From an uncultured Bacilli bacterium (GTDB lineage: Bacteria > Bacillota_I > Bacilli_A > RF39 > UBA660): a stretch of 64,000 nucleotides of DNA. The stretch covers positions 62,001-126,000 of the forward strand of contig CAKOPC010000003.1 in the NCBI GenBank assembly GCA_934098705.1, written 5' to 3'. Under the pieces are notes generated by a model. That model did not search any database, was not told the origin of the DNA, and worked only from the letters and a program-made list of their open reading frames with translations. Position 1 is the first letter of the stretch. Every line of letters starts with the position of its first letter. Below, piece by piece: positions 36,501 through 43,698 of the stretch. The position numbers were made by a program, and so were the translations under genes.

Positions 36501-38186
36501 AAAGTTATCAGTAATTATAAGGTATACTTGGTTAAATTTATCTGTTTTTGTTTCTTTAAAAGCATCAATTCTTGATTGCATTACTCTATCTAAGTAGTAA
36601 CAGATTTCTTTATATTCACTATTATTAGTACCAAAGAATCTTATTTGTCTATCATTTGACATTAAATATGGTAAACTTTTTAGATATTTCCATTTATAAC
36701 TATTGTCTTCATCTGTTAAAATTACAAGTTTTAAGTTATCATAACTTTGAAATGCTACAAGTTGTAATATTATTTTATCTATTTCATCTTGTAAATATTT
36801 TTCTTCTCCAATTAAAGCTTGAATATAATTTTTCATAAGATTTACTGTTATTGGTACATCTTCTAAAAACTTATCTTCATTAATTAATTTTTGCATCATT
36901 TCTTTTAATTCGTCATTTGTAAGGGTAAAATGTTCTTCTTCTTTTTTCATATTTATTTTCATTTTACACTTACCTTTTCCAAGGCTTACACTTAAAAAAT
37001 CTTCATCTGTTATTCTTCTTTGCCATAACTTGTCGCTTTTATTTAGGATTATATTTTCTACTTCTGTTATACTAGGATAGTTATCATTTAGTATTTTTAT
37101 TTGTTTTTCTTTTTCTTTATTTATCTCATCATACTTAGATTCAATATATTTAGTGTATTTTGAAATTCTTACTTTATCTTGATTTTTTCTATATATTTTC
37201 ATGTACAGTCTTGTTATAAAAGGCCATAAAAGGATACTAAGTAGCATTGATACACAAATAACAAGAGAGGGAATCGCTTTTTCAAATGTCATATTGCCTT
37301 GGATTACGTTATTAACTGACATATATCCCGTAACAAGAGATGTCATAGACATTGTAAGCATTGGTCCTATTGTTAAAAGTACTGGAGTTTCTTCTTTGGT
37401 GTATTTAGCGGGAGGATCATCAACCTTTACATCAAGAGGTGTTATAATATAATTTAAACGTGGTTTTTTATAGAAATAATCATCTTCATTATATATTGGC
37501 ATTTCTATCTCTTCTTGATTTTCGGTAAATGGCATCTCTTTATCATACTCTATATTTGTAAGTAATAAATTAGTTACATTAACACTTGGAATGGTTGCAT
37601 CATTTACAAGAATAAACATTCTAGGACCTATTTGAGTCATCTTTTCTATAAATATTATCTTAAGTCCCATTATAAAAATTATATCACCACTTTTTATTTC
37701 TTTATATTTTATAACTTTAACATTATTTAGATATGTTCCTATTTGGGAATTGTTATTATATAAAAATATTTTATTATCTATAGCTTTTATAATAGCATTT
37801 TCACTATCTAATATTTTATAGTTTATTTGAGATTTATTACCACTACCTATTATAATTCCTTGTTTTAAAAAATTTGTTACTTCATAAACATTATATTTTA
37901 ATTTTATGGGTGATGTATATATAAGTATGTTAGAGTTATCAAGGGCTTTAAATAAGGAATAAAATTTATTTTCTTTAAGAATTGCATATGGAGCTTTTTC
38001 ACCATTTATAACGGGATATACTTCATCATTAGCTACTATTTTCCACTCGTTATCAACGCCTTCGATACATATTAAATTTTCTAAAGTTCCTAAAGCTTTA
38101 GTATTTTTAATCCAGTAACTTCCTTCCACTTTTTCTGGTAATATTATATTTTGTATTACATCATCTTTTATTATAGATACCCTCAT
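33552..38186 (-). CDS. essC: Type VII secretion ATPase EssC
   Basis: EssC is the FtsK/SpoIIIE-family motor of Firmicutes type VII secretion. The 1544-residue protein has FHA-like N-terminal domains (about 1-200), two membrane segments (about 270-325), then three ATPase modules. Module 1 has Walker A AGMTGSGKSEF near residue 718 and ILIDYKGGGLAG. Module 2 has GISGSGKEKF near 1065. Module 3 (about 1320-1540) lacks a clear Walker A and looks degenerate, as in known EssC. It is the last gene of an operon of WXG100 substrates. GAGGTGAATAAAA precedes the ATG. Confidence 0.94.
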   Translation of the reverse strand: MRVSIIKDDVIQNIILPEKVEGSYWIKNTKALGTLENLICIEGVDNEWKIVANDEVYPVINGEKAPYAILKENKFYSLFKALDNSNILIYTSPIKLKYNVYEVTNFLKQGIIIGSGNKSQINYKILDSENAIIKAIDNKIFLYNNNSQIGTYLNNVKVIKYKEIKSGDIIFIMGLKIIFIEKMTQIGPRMFILVNDATIPSVNVTNLLLTNIEYDKEMPFTENQEEIEMPIYNEDDYFYKKPRLNYIITPLDVKVDDPPAKYTKEETPVLLTIGPMLTMSMTSLVTGYMSVNNVIQGNMTFEKAIPSLVICVSMLLSILLWPFITRLYMKIYRKNQDKVRISKYTKYIESKYDEINKEKEKQIKILNDNYPSITEVENIILNKSDKLWQRRITDEDFLSVSLGKGKCKMKINMKKEEEHFTLTNDELKEMMQKLINEDKFLEDVPITVNLMKNYIQALIGEEKYLQDEIDKIILQLVAFQSYDNLKLVILTDEDNSYKWKYLKSLPYLMSNDRQIRFFGTNNSEYKEICYYLDRVMQSRIDAFKETKTDKFNQVYLIITDNFKNIRDFDIFNNILNKDNYYGFNLILLDNKISNLPDKCKNIIELENDYGTITNSDNVTEHQNFTLDYNTYVDYEACVKSLANIPILIDNKEEGQLPDKVGFLEMYDVGKVEQLNSALRWKEKNPILSLQAPVGIGRNGEKITIDLHEKFHGPHGLIAGMTGSGKSEFIITYILSMALNYHPYEVQFILIDYKGGGLAGAFENNNLGFKLPHLVGTITNLDANEIKRSLSSVESELKRRQALFNKAREISGESTIDIYKYQKMYRDGLVEEPVSHLFIISDEFAELKQQQPEFMNQLISTARIGRSLGVHLILATQKPSGVVDPQIWSNTRFRVCLRVQEKSDSNEVIKCPDAAYLKQTGRFYFQVGYNEIFVLGQAAYAGGKYIESSKVKKTIDSKIDFIDNIGYIIKQTNTVVKQEGVTSKGEELTNIIRYLSDIAKAENIKCKPLWLPKIPNFIKVTDLIEKYKFTKNQNDISVVVGEVDIPTKQMQKLLTISYQYDGNCLCYGISGSGKEKFITSMLYSSLILYTPEDVNYYIIDFGSGTLKMFDNSYMIGNIMTIDDKEEIDNLYKMLNTIIQERKKLFQDYNGDYVNYIKNSGKKVPSIVVIINNYELYQENYSNADDLLNVITRECVKYGIYFVITATTPNGIRFKLKQNFSKIFALQQNNVDDYTTILGNVSKTYPSKMIGRGIIKTDNVYEFQTASVYEEEKLKDYIKEEVEKYNSKYLVKAKKVPVLPEEVSYKDIKMSFNKDKSLVIGLDKATLNTVNFDFTKNFTSIITSLDISNIKDFVNPLINQILALNSYNLIVINASDITLDEKYTNYYNYINNNFNEIFNELEELSSDKYEIYKANNYKNNIFKDNKKTYCIIIGVDNFRNKLNDAFKQKFQNMFNNFKNLDLVTFILIDSIDKIKKIELEPWYKNCVSNNDGIYIGNGINDQFSLRYTTKLDEMKQDVPNKFCFVIKKGKPMYVKYVTKFELNIKE

Positions 38187-38210
38187 TTTTATTCACCTCA
38201 CACATAAATG

Positions 38211-38501
38211 TTAGATATTAATTATTAATGATGAAAAATAATCATCTAATTCATCATAAGATTTATTAACATCATTTAAATATTTTGCGTATTCTTCCAT
38301 TACTTTTTTTATATTGTCATACCCTATTACAGTATCTGTTATCTTTTCTTTTAGTTTATTGGCATCAACACCTTGCCAAAATGTATTGATATTTGAATTT
38401 ATAGATATCAAATTTTGTTTATCCTTATTTATATTAACTGACATTTCACTTAATTGTTTACTAATATTATCTATCTTTTCTCTATCTATTTCTATTCTCA
38501 C
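38211..38501 (-). CDS. WXG100-family secreted protein
   Basis: 96 residues in two helices joined by a turn with TFWQGVDANK (W-x-G), and near the C-terminus SYDELD, which matches the YxxxD secretion signal of type VII substrates. The start is GTG, after GAGGGTAAATT. It lies immediately upstream of essC, whose third ATPase module binds such signals in other systems. Confidence 0.85.
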   Translation of the reverse strand: MRIEIDREKIDNISKQLSEMSVNINKDKQNLISINSNINTFWQGVDANKLKEKITDTVIGYDNIKKVMEEYAKYLNDVNKSYDELDDYFSSLIINI

Positions 38502-38524
38502 AATTTACCCTCTTTTCTAAAATA

Positions 38525-39463
38525 TTAATTATTTCCCATAAGGTCAATACAACCTTGGTACTTACCTCCTAAACGGGTTTTAAACTCATCAACTGTCATA
38601 GTATTTAAACCACCTTCTGGATCTCCATAACCCATATTTGACTCATAAACAGTAACATATTCTATTCCTGATTCATCATAAAAAATATTAGTAACCAAAG
38701 CAGTATGTCCATATTGTCCGTTATTATATACTGCTATTGAACCTACCGTTGGCTCAGCCGAGGTTGCAAAAGCTTTGCTATTTTGATTATTAGTCCAGTA
38801 ATCCTTTGCATACATACCTTTTACATTTGTCATGTACTTATTATATACATCATCACTTATAGAACCATCATTATGTAAATTTTTAATAATTCTTGTTATT
38901 GCAGAACCACACTGTATAACTGTTTCCCCTTCTTTTAGTTCTGGTTTTTTTGATGTAATTGAATCATTACTTCCAATATGTATTATAATAGTACCATCAT
39001 CATCTATTATAGCTTCTTCATATTTTTGGTTATTGTTAGTATTGTTACTACTATTATTGTTGCTATTATTATTACTACCGTTATTGGTATTATTTCTATT
39101 ATTATTTATTGTTCCATTACTATCTTTATTACCTGTATTATTTGAAGTAAAATTATTATCACTTGTTATGTTGCCACTTGGCTTGTTTTTTATTATTTCC
39201 ATATCAACATTTTGATAACTGTTAATACTTTCTGCTACATGTGATGTAAGGGATGTTAATGAATCACTTTCGTTTGTCATATCAGTTTTTAAAATAGATA
39301 TTTTATCATAAAATGATGTTGCAGCAGGTCCTTTCCATGCTTCTTTTATAGTACTTTCTATCGTTTCTACAACATCTTTTGCATCAGTAAGTTTTGCTCT
39401 TATGCTTTCTAATTCATTATTACACTCTAAAACATCTTTATATGATATTTTTGTATGTTCCAA
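38525..39463 (-). CDS. Type VII substrate with CHAP murein hydrolase domain
   Basis: About 312 residues. The N-terminus is a WXG100-like helical hairpin (EAWKGPAATSF, then SYQNVD as YxxxD). A linker of about 50 residues almost all Asn, Ser, Thr and Gly follows. The C-terminal half reads as a CHAP domain: Cys in TVIQCGSAITRI, His in GQYGHTALVTN and a downstream Glu-Ser-Asn, consistent with a Cys-His-polar active site. CHAP enzymes cut peptidoglycan as amidases or endopeptidases. The ATG at 39472 lies on the GGGG ribosome site, so TTG at 39463 is the likely start. It could act on the producer wall or on rivals. Confidence 0.8.
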   Translation of the reverse strand: MEHTKISYKDVLECNNELESIRAKLTDAKDVVETIESTIKEAWKGPAATSFYDKISILKTDMTNESDSLTSLTSHVAESINSYQNVDMEIIKNKPSGNITSDNNFTSNNTGNKDSNGTINNNRNNTNNGSNNNSNNNSSNNTNNNQKYEEAIIDDDGTIIIHIGSNDSITSKKPELKEGETVIQCGSAITRIIKNLHNDGSISDDVYNKYMTNVKGMYAKDYWTNNQNSKAFATSAEPTVGSIAVYNNGQYGHTALVTNIFYDESGIEYVTVYESNMGYGDPEGGLNTMTVDEFKTRLGGKYQGCIDLMGNN

Positions 39464-39479
39464 ATTTCTCATCCCCTTT

Positions 39480-40601
39480 TTAGTTAAAGCTTATAGTGGA
39501 TTCACAGTTATTTTCATTTTTATCTATATATTTGACTGTAAAAGTATCATCATTTGTCCATTGCATTATATGACGTATATAATCTTTATCACCATAATTT
39601 GGCTTTGTATATACATAATTATAGTCTACCCAACCAAAATCATTTAGGTTACTTACTACAGTATTTTTTCTTCCTTCTCCCTCTATACCTTTTGCATCAG
39701 CATATGCATTAAATACTTGTCCGGCATTTCCTATACCTTGATGATTTAACATAGCTGCTATAAAATTACCATTATATAATCTTGTATCATTTTGTAAATC
39801 TATTGCTGTCATTTTAATGCTTCCTTCGACACTTTTTAAGTAATCTTCATAGTTTTCTGAAACAGTTTTACCATTTATATGTACTCCATTTTCATCCACT
39901 TTTACTATTTCAATTTCATTTGTATCATAATTATAAACCTTGAATTTTTCATTTAAATAAGCATCAGGATGCATACCTGTTACATTGGCCTTTCCCTTCA
40001 AATCACTACCACACCTTGTTTCTTGGCTACACATTGCACGTAAAAGATCAAATGAAATTCCATAAGCACTAGCATATTTAGTAATTGCATCCTTTACTTC
40101 AGTACTTGCATTATTCCAAATTTTCTCTGCTCCAGCTTTATCTTGAGTATAAAATTTTGAAGCAGTATTATTTTTATTTATAACATTATTGTCTTCTTTT
40201 ACCTCTTCCTTTATAGGTTCTTTAGTTTCTTCTTGTACTCCTTCTACTTTTTCTATATTTTCAGCAGTTATTAAAGTTGTTGAAAGAGCTTCAGTTGTTA
40301 TATTTTTATTTATAGCAAACCCATTACTAATATCCGTATTTTCTTGTAAAAACTTCTCAAGAGCTTCTACATTTTCTATATAACTATTAAACCATCCAAG
40401 TATATTTACATATCCTTTTTCAATTTGTTGGTACATCTTACTTAAAGAACTTGCTATATTATTAATATAGGCATTTTGACAAGATACTAAATAACCTGTA
40501 TTAAAGGCGTCATAGGCATTATTTAAAAAGTTTGACTTTTCAGTTTCTATATTTCCTTTTACTTCTTGTAATTTTGTTAAATCTATTATTTTTGTATCCA
40601 T
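39480..40601 (-). CDS. Type VII substrate with lytic transglycosylase-like domain
   Basis: 373 residues. The N-terminal 90 residues are a helical hairpin without a W-x-G but with YIENVE near its end, resembling type VII targeting domains. An acidic linker (KEEVKEDNN) follows. From about residue 165 it resembles lysozyme-like transglycosylases: KYASAYGISFDLLRAMCSQE, with Glu194 as probable catalytic acid, then a glycine-rich TGMHPDAY, and NGNFIAAMLNHQGIGNA. No signal peptide is present. GGAGTTTTTT precedes the ATG. With its CHAP neighbour it forms a glycan-cutting and peptide-cutting pair. Confidence 0.72.
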   Translation of the reverse strand: MDTKIIDLTKLQEVKGNIETEKSNFLNNAYDAFNTGYLVSCQNAYINNIASSLSKMYQQIEKGYVNILGWFNSYIENVEALEKFLQENTDISNGFAINKNITTEALSTTLITAENIEKVEGVQEETKEPIKEEVKEDNNVINKNNTASKFYTQDKAGAEKIWNNASTEVKDAITKYASAYGISFDLLRAMCSQETRCGSDLKGKANVTGMHPDAYLNEKFKVYNYDTNEIEIVKVDENGVHINGKTVSENYEDYLKSVEGSIKMTAIDLQNDTRLYNGNFIAAMLNHQGIGNAGQVFNAYADAKGIEGEGRKNTVVSNLNDFGWVDYNYVYTKPNYGDKDYIRHIMQWTNDDTFTVKYIDKNENNCESTISFN

Positions 40602-40613
40602 TAAAAAACTCCT

Positions 40614-40871
40614 TTACTGTATTAAAACTATTTTTGTACCATTTTTTATACCTGAATCTTTTATTAATTTATCATTGTCATAAGTAATACCATTATCTCT
40701 ATCTATAAATATAACATTATCTTTTATTTTAAAGGTACCATTTGTTAATTCATTTATAGAGGAATATAAATACTTTTTTATAGTTCCTACCTTTTTATTA
40801 CTTGGTATATATACATCAAATTCATATTCAATATCTGGTATAAGTATTGTTATTAAATATTTATTTTTCAC
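40614..40871 (-). CDS. EsaB/YukD-like ubiquitin-fold protein
   Basis: About 85 residues of ubiquitin-like pattern (KYLITILIPDIEYEFDVYIP, then helix VGTIKKYLYSSINEL, then NGITYDNDKLIKDSGI and IKNGTKIVLIQ). Small ubiquitin-fold proteins of this kind (EsaB in Staphylococcus, YukD in Bacillus) are regular cytosolic components of type VII loci. A GTG at 40880 overlaps the GGGTGA site; GTG at 40871 is better spaced. Its place in the operon supports the call. Confidence 0.8.
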   Translation of the reverse strand: MKNKYLITILIPDIEYEFDVYIPSNKKVGTIKKYLYSSINELTNGTFKIKDNVIFIDRDNGITYDNDKLIKDSGIKNGTKIVLIQ

Positions 40872-40876
40872 TTTAA

Positions 40877-41272
40877 TCACCCTATAATATTTACTATTTG
40901 ACTTAATACATTTTGTAATGCTTGATAGTTATTATTTATTTCATTTTGTAATAATTGTTTTCTATCTATTTCTTCTTCACTTAGAAAAGATAATTCTTGT
41001 TGTAAATCATTTATTTCATTGCTAATTGATTTATAATTTCCAATTAAGGCAGGTATAGAACTATAACTATCTAGTTTGTTACTTAGTTCATTATATCTAG
41101 TGATTAACTTTGTTACTGCATTTATAAATGTTGTTTTAGAATTTGTTTGCCATTTACTATTATCTATTTCTAAAACTTTATCTAAATTTTCGTAATTTAA
41201 TTTGTCTTTACAATTTGAAATTGTATTTGCTAATTGTTGTGTATTAACATCTTTAAATAAATCTAAATTCAT
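40877..41272 (-). CDS. WXG-like type VII associated protein
   Basis: 131 residues, all helical. SKWQTNSKTTFINAV occupies the place of the W-x-G turn, with Thr for Gly, and a heptad-like C-terminal region (LQQELSFLSEEEIDRKQLLQ) suggests a coiled coil. It may be a chaperone or partner for the following hydrolases. No signal peptide. Ribosome site is weak (AGTGAT). Its stop is next to the EsaB-like start. Confidence 0.6.
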   Translation of the reverse strand: MNLDLFKDVNTQQLANTISNCKDKLNYENLDKVLEIDNSKWQTNSKTTFINAVTKLITRYNELSNKLDSYSSIPALIGNYKSISNEINDLQQELSFLSEEEIDRKQLLQNEINNNYQALQNVLSQIVNIIG

Positions 41273-41293
41273 AAAAAATTATCACTTGCCTTT

Positions 41294-41587
41294 CTAAACA
41301 TTTATTGACATACTTGCAAAGGTATTATCTAAGGTATCATAATACTCCATAGCCTTAGTTAAATAAATACTGTACTCTTCTATTTTGGTTTTCATTTCAT
41401 TATATTTTATTAAATCTTCATCGGTAAGAGTTTGTATAAGTTTTTTAGCATCATCACCTTGCCATGCACTATCTATTTTTTCTACTACTGAGTTTAAAGC
41501 TTTTATTTGGGTATTAAGTTCTTCGCCTTGATACTCTAATAATTTACTTTGCTTTTTTATAGTATCACTATTAACTTCAATACGCAT
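41294..41587 (-). CDS. WXG100-family secreted protein
   Basis: About 97 residues with SAWQGDDAKK (W-x-G) between two helices and a C-terminal YYDTLD (YxxxD). It resembles the gene at 38211 in its opening (MRIEV-SDTIK against MRIEIDREKID) and is probably its paralogue. GGGAG precedes ATG 41587; the ATG at 41596 overlaps it. Confidence 0.85.
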   Translation of the reverse strand: MRIEVNSDTIKKQSKLLEYQGEELNTQIKALNSVVEKIDSAWQGDDAKKLIQTLTDEDLIKYNEMKTKIEEYSIYLTKAMEYYDTLDNTFASMSINV

Positions 41588-41661
41588 AAAAATCATCTCC
41601 CACTAAAAGATATAACTGTAATTTATATCCATTAGTTGAAGAACTATATAAAATATAGTTA

Positions 41662-41949
41662 TTATTCTCCAATAATTTTTGTATCAACTGATCTATAAGT
41701 TTCAACAACAGATAATAAATGTTTATGGCAATCACTTATTGCACTTGAAAATTCTGGAAATTTAGCACTTAATCTGTCAAATTCTTCTTTTGTTTTAGAA
41801 GCTGCTGTTCCGTTCCATACATCATCTGTTCCTATTTTATTAAATAAAGCTTTTATCTCTTCAAGTAAACTTTCCATTTGTGTTGCTTTTTCATTTAATT
41901 GGTTTGCTATACCTTCGATTTGTCCGTATGATAATTTTGAAAAATCCAT
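41662..41949 (-). CDS. WXG100-family secreted protein
   Basis: 95 residues: helix, DDVWNGTAASKT (W-x-G), helix, then TYRSVD near the end (YxxxD). AGGAGGG precedes the ATG. It is the second gene of the type VII operon. Confidence 0.85.
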   Translation of the reverse strand: MDFSKLSYGQIEGIANQLNEKATQMESLLEEIKALFNKIGTDDVWNGTAASKTKEEFDRLSAKFPEFSSAISDCHKHLLSVVETYRSVDTKIIGE

Positions 41950-41966
41950 AATATCCCTCCTATTTA

Positions 41967-42251
41967 TTATTTAATTGCATTAGCATTATTTTCACATGCT
42001 TCTTGATATGCATTACCTACTCTTACTAAGAAATCTCCCATTTCATTTATAGTTTCAGCAAGTCTATTCATAACTTCTGCTTGTTCTGCTACAGCATTTG
42101 TATATTTTGAAGCATCACTACCTTCCCAGTATGTTTGTAGTTCTGTATTTACTGCTTTTATTTGATTTAATAAATCTTGAAATTCTGCTCCTTTTGTTAA
42201 AACGCTGTTACCAACAGAAATTGTTTCACTATAATTAATATTTAAGTCCAT
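41967..42251 (-). CDS. WXG100-family secreted protein, first gene of operon
   Basis: 94 residues with TYWEGSDASKY (W-x-G) between helices and AYQEACENN at the end, where the expected acidic residue is one place late. This may be the partner that lacks the signal in a heterodimer. ATG 42251 follows AGGAGGTG; a GTG at 42260 lies within that site. It is the promoter-proximal gene, so probably the most abundant product. Confidence 0.83.
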   Translation of the reverse strand: MDLNINYSETISVGNSVLTKGAEFQDLLNQIKAVNTELQTYWEGSDASKYTNAVAEQAEVMNRLAETINEMGDFLVRVGNAYQEACENNANAIK

Positions 42252-42294
42252 CTCTTTCACCTCCTATTATGTAATTATTATTAACTACAATATA

Positions 42295-42323
42295 ATTGTA
42301 TAAAAATAAAGATTTAAAGTCAA
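42295..42323 (-). promoter_or_regulatory. Promoter of the type VII operon
   Basis: On the minus strand: TTGACT, exactly 17 bases, TACAAT. The -35 lies within the inverted repeat AAAGTCA / TGACTTT that may terminate the upstream femX-like gene. Confidence 0.65.
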
Positions 42324-42346
42324 TAAAATGACTTTTTTTTAACATA

Positions 42347-43567
42347 TTATTTATTAATTTTCTTATACATTTTATATATATTTTCATTTAATACTAAGTC
42401 AAACTCTCCTATATATTCTGTTATATCAGTATTAAAATCAAGATTAGTTTTATTTCTTTCGTAAAAATTATCATCACTGAATTTTCCTTTTAGTCCATTT
42501 AAATCAAAATATATTGCTCCTTGTTTGGCATATTTTTCAATGATGTACCATTTAAGTAAGTATAAGGAATTAAATTTAGAATATTCTTTTTGTTCTTGTT
42601 CTATTAGAAATTCAATCCAGTATTTATCAAGTATTATGGCACAGGTTGCTATTATTTTTTCTTCTACTTTATTATTTATAAGTTCTTGAGCTTCATTTAT
42701 ACATAAACGATATTTTTCTATTTTTTCTTCTGTTTCTTTATATATCTTTATCTTTTCATCATATGATAGTCCAAGTTTCTTTTTTTCTAATATATCATTT
42801 GATATTGTTTCATAATTTTGTACTTCTATGTTATATAGTCTTTTAACATTTTCAAGGTATTTATAAGGTTTTATTTTAGCAAAGTATATTTCAAAACTAT
42901 TTTGATAACATGCTGAAAGGTTTTGATAAAATTTTAAATTGTTTTTTTGTTTATTTTTTATTAATGCATAAAACTTTTCAATATCGTTATTTGTTCCCTT
43001 AAATATTTCTATACCACTACTTTTAGCAATAGTTATTTTTTCTTTAGTTTTAGAATCTAATTTTTTAAATACTGTTTCACTACTTCCTGTAACTTTTAAA
43101 AGGCCATTAAAACGTGGCTTTAATGTTTTTTTATCATAGTAATAATATCCTTTATTAGTTAAAATAATATCAAGATTACTTGTATAAACACTTGGAAGTA
43201 TATCACCATTTTTAGATAATTTATTTTTGATAATAAGAGGATCTATTTTTATAAAGATATAGTTTCTAGGTGTAAAGTGTGCCTTTATAGTTTTTGTTAT
43301 TTCATCTATTAACTTTTCATCATTATAATCTATTAGAAACCCTCTAGGACAGTAACCATATTTATATCCTAAAAGAAGGTTTTTAGTAAGCATCATAGTA
43401 ACTCCTAAAATAGTGTTTGTCTTTTCATCTAAAAAACCATAATATGATACTTTATATTTATAATTTTTCATTAAATTACCATACATACTTGTTTGATAAA
43501 AAGAATGTAATGGATGACTAAAGGATGCTTTATCAAATTGTTGCTTGCTTATATTTACTATTTTCAT
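42347..43567 (-). CDS. FemAB-family peptidoglycan peptidyltransferase
   Basis: About 406 residues. FemX/MurM-type enzymes add amino acids from aminoacyl-tRNA to the lipid II stem peptide. Visible marks: the N-terminal FYQTSMYGNLMK and YCPRGFLIDYND segments, a lysine-rich helical arm (about 215-285) and the C-terminal CAIILDKYWIEFLIEQEQKEY and FDLNGLKGKF. The two GNAT-like halves flank the helical arm, as in FemX. ATG 43567 has AAAGGAT upstream; a longer frame to 43594 has no ribosome site. It suggests interpeptide bridges in the cell wall. Confidence 0.88.
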   Translation of the reverse strand: MKIVNISKQQFDKASFSHPLHSFYQTSMYGNLMKNYKYKVSYYGFLDEKTNTILGVTMMLTKNLLLGYKYGYCPRGFLIDYNDEKLIDEITKTIKAHFTPRNYIFIKIDPLIIKNKLSKNGDILPSVYTSNLDIILTNKGYYYYDKKTLKPRFNGLLKVTGSSETVFKKLDSKTKEKITIAKSSGIEIFKGTNNDIEKFYALIKNKQKNNLKFYQNLSACYQNSFEIYFAKIKPYKYLENVKRLYNIEVQNYETISNDILEKKKLGLSYDEKIKIYKETEEKIEKYRLCINEAQELINNKVEEKIIATCAIILDKYWIEFLIEQEQKEYSKFNSLYLLKWYIIEKYAKQGAIYFDLNGLKGKFSDDNFYERNKTNLDFNTDITEYIGEFDLVLNENIYKMYKKINK

Positions 43568-43654
43568 ATTGTTTATCCTTTCTATTTTATACATAATAAA
43601 TATATCATAATTTTGGGATTTTTTAAATGGTTTTTAATTTAGTTTTACTTTATA

Positions 43655-43688
43655 AAAAAATATGGTACATTTTAATACCATATTTTTT
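43655..43688 (-). terminator. Terminator after the Ig-like surface protein
   Basis: AAAAAATATGGTA pairs perfectly with TACCATATTTTTT around an 8-base loop, giving seven T on the minus strand. Confidence 0.7.
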
Positions 43689-43698
43689 GAGATTATAA

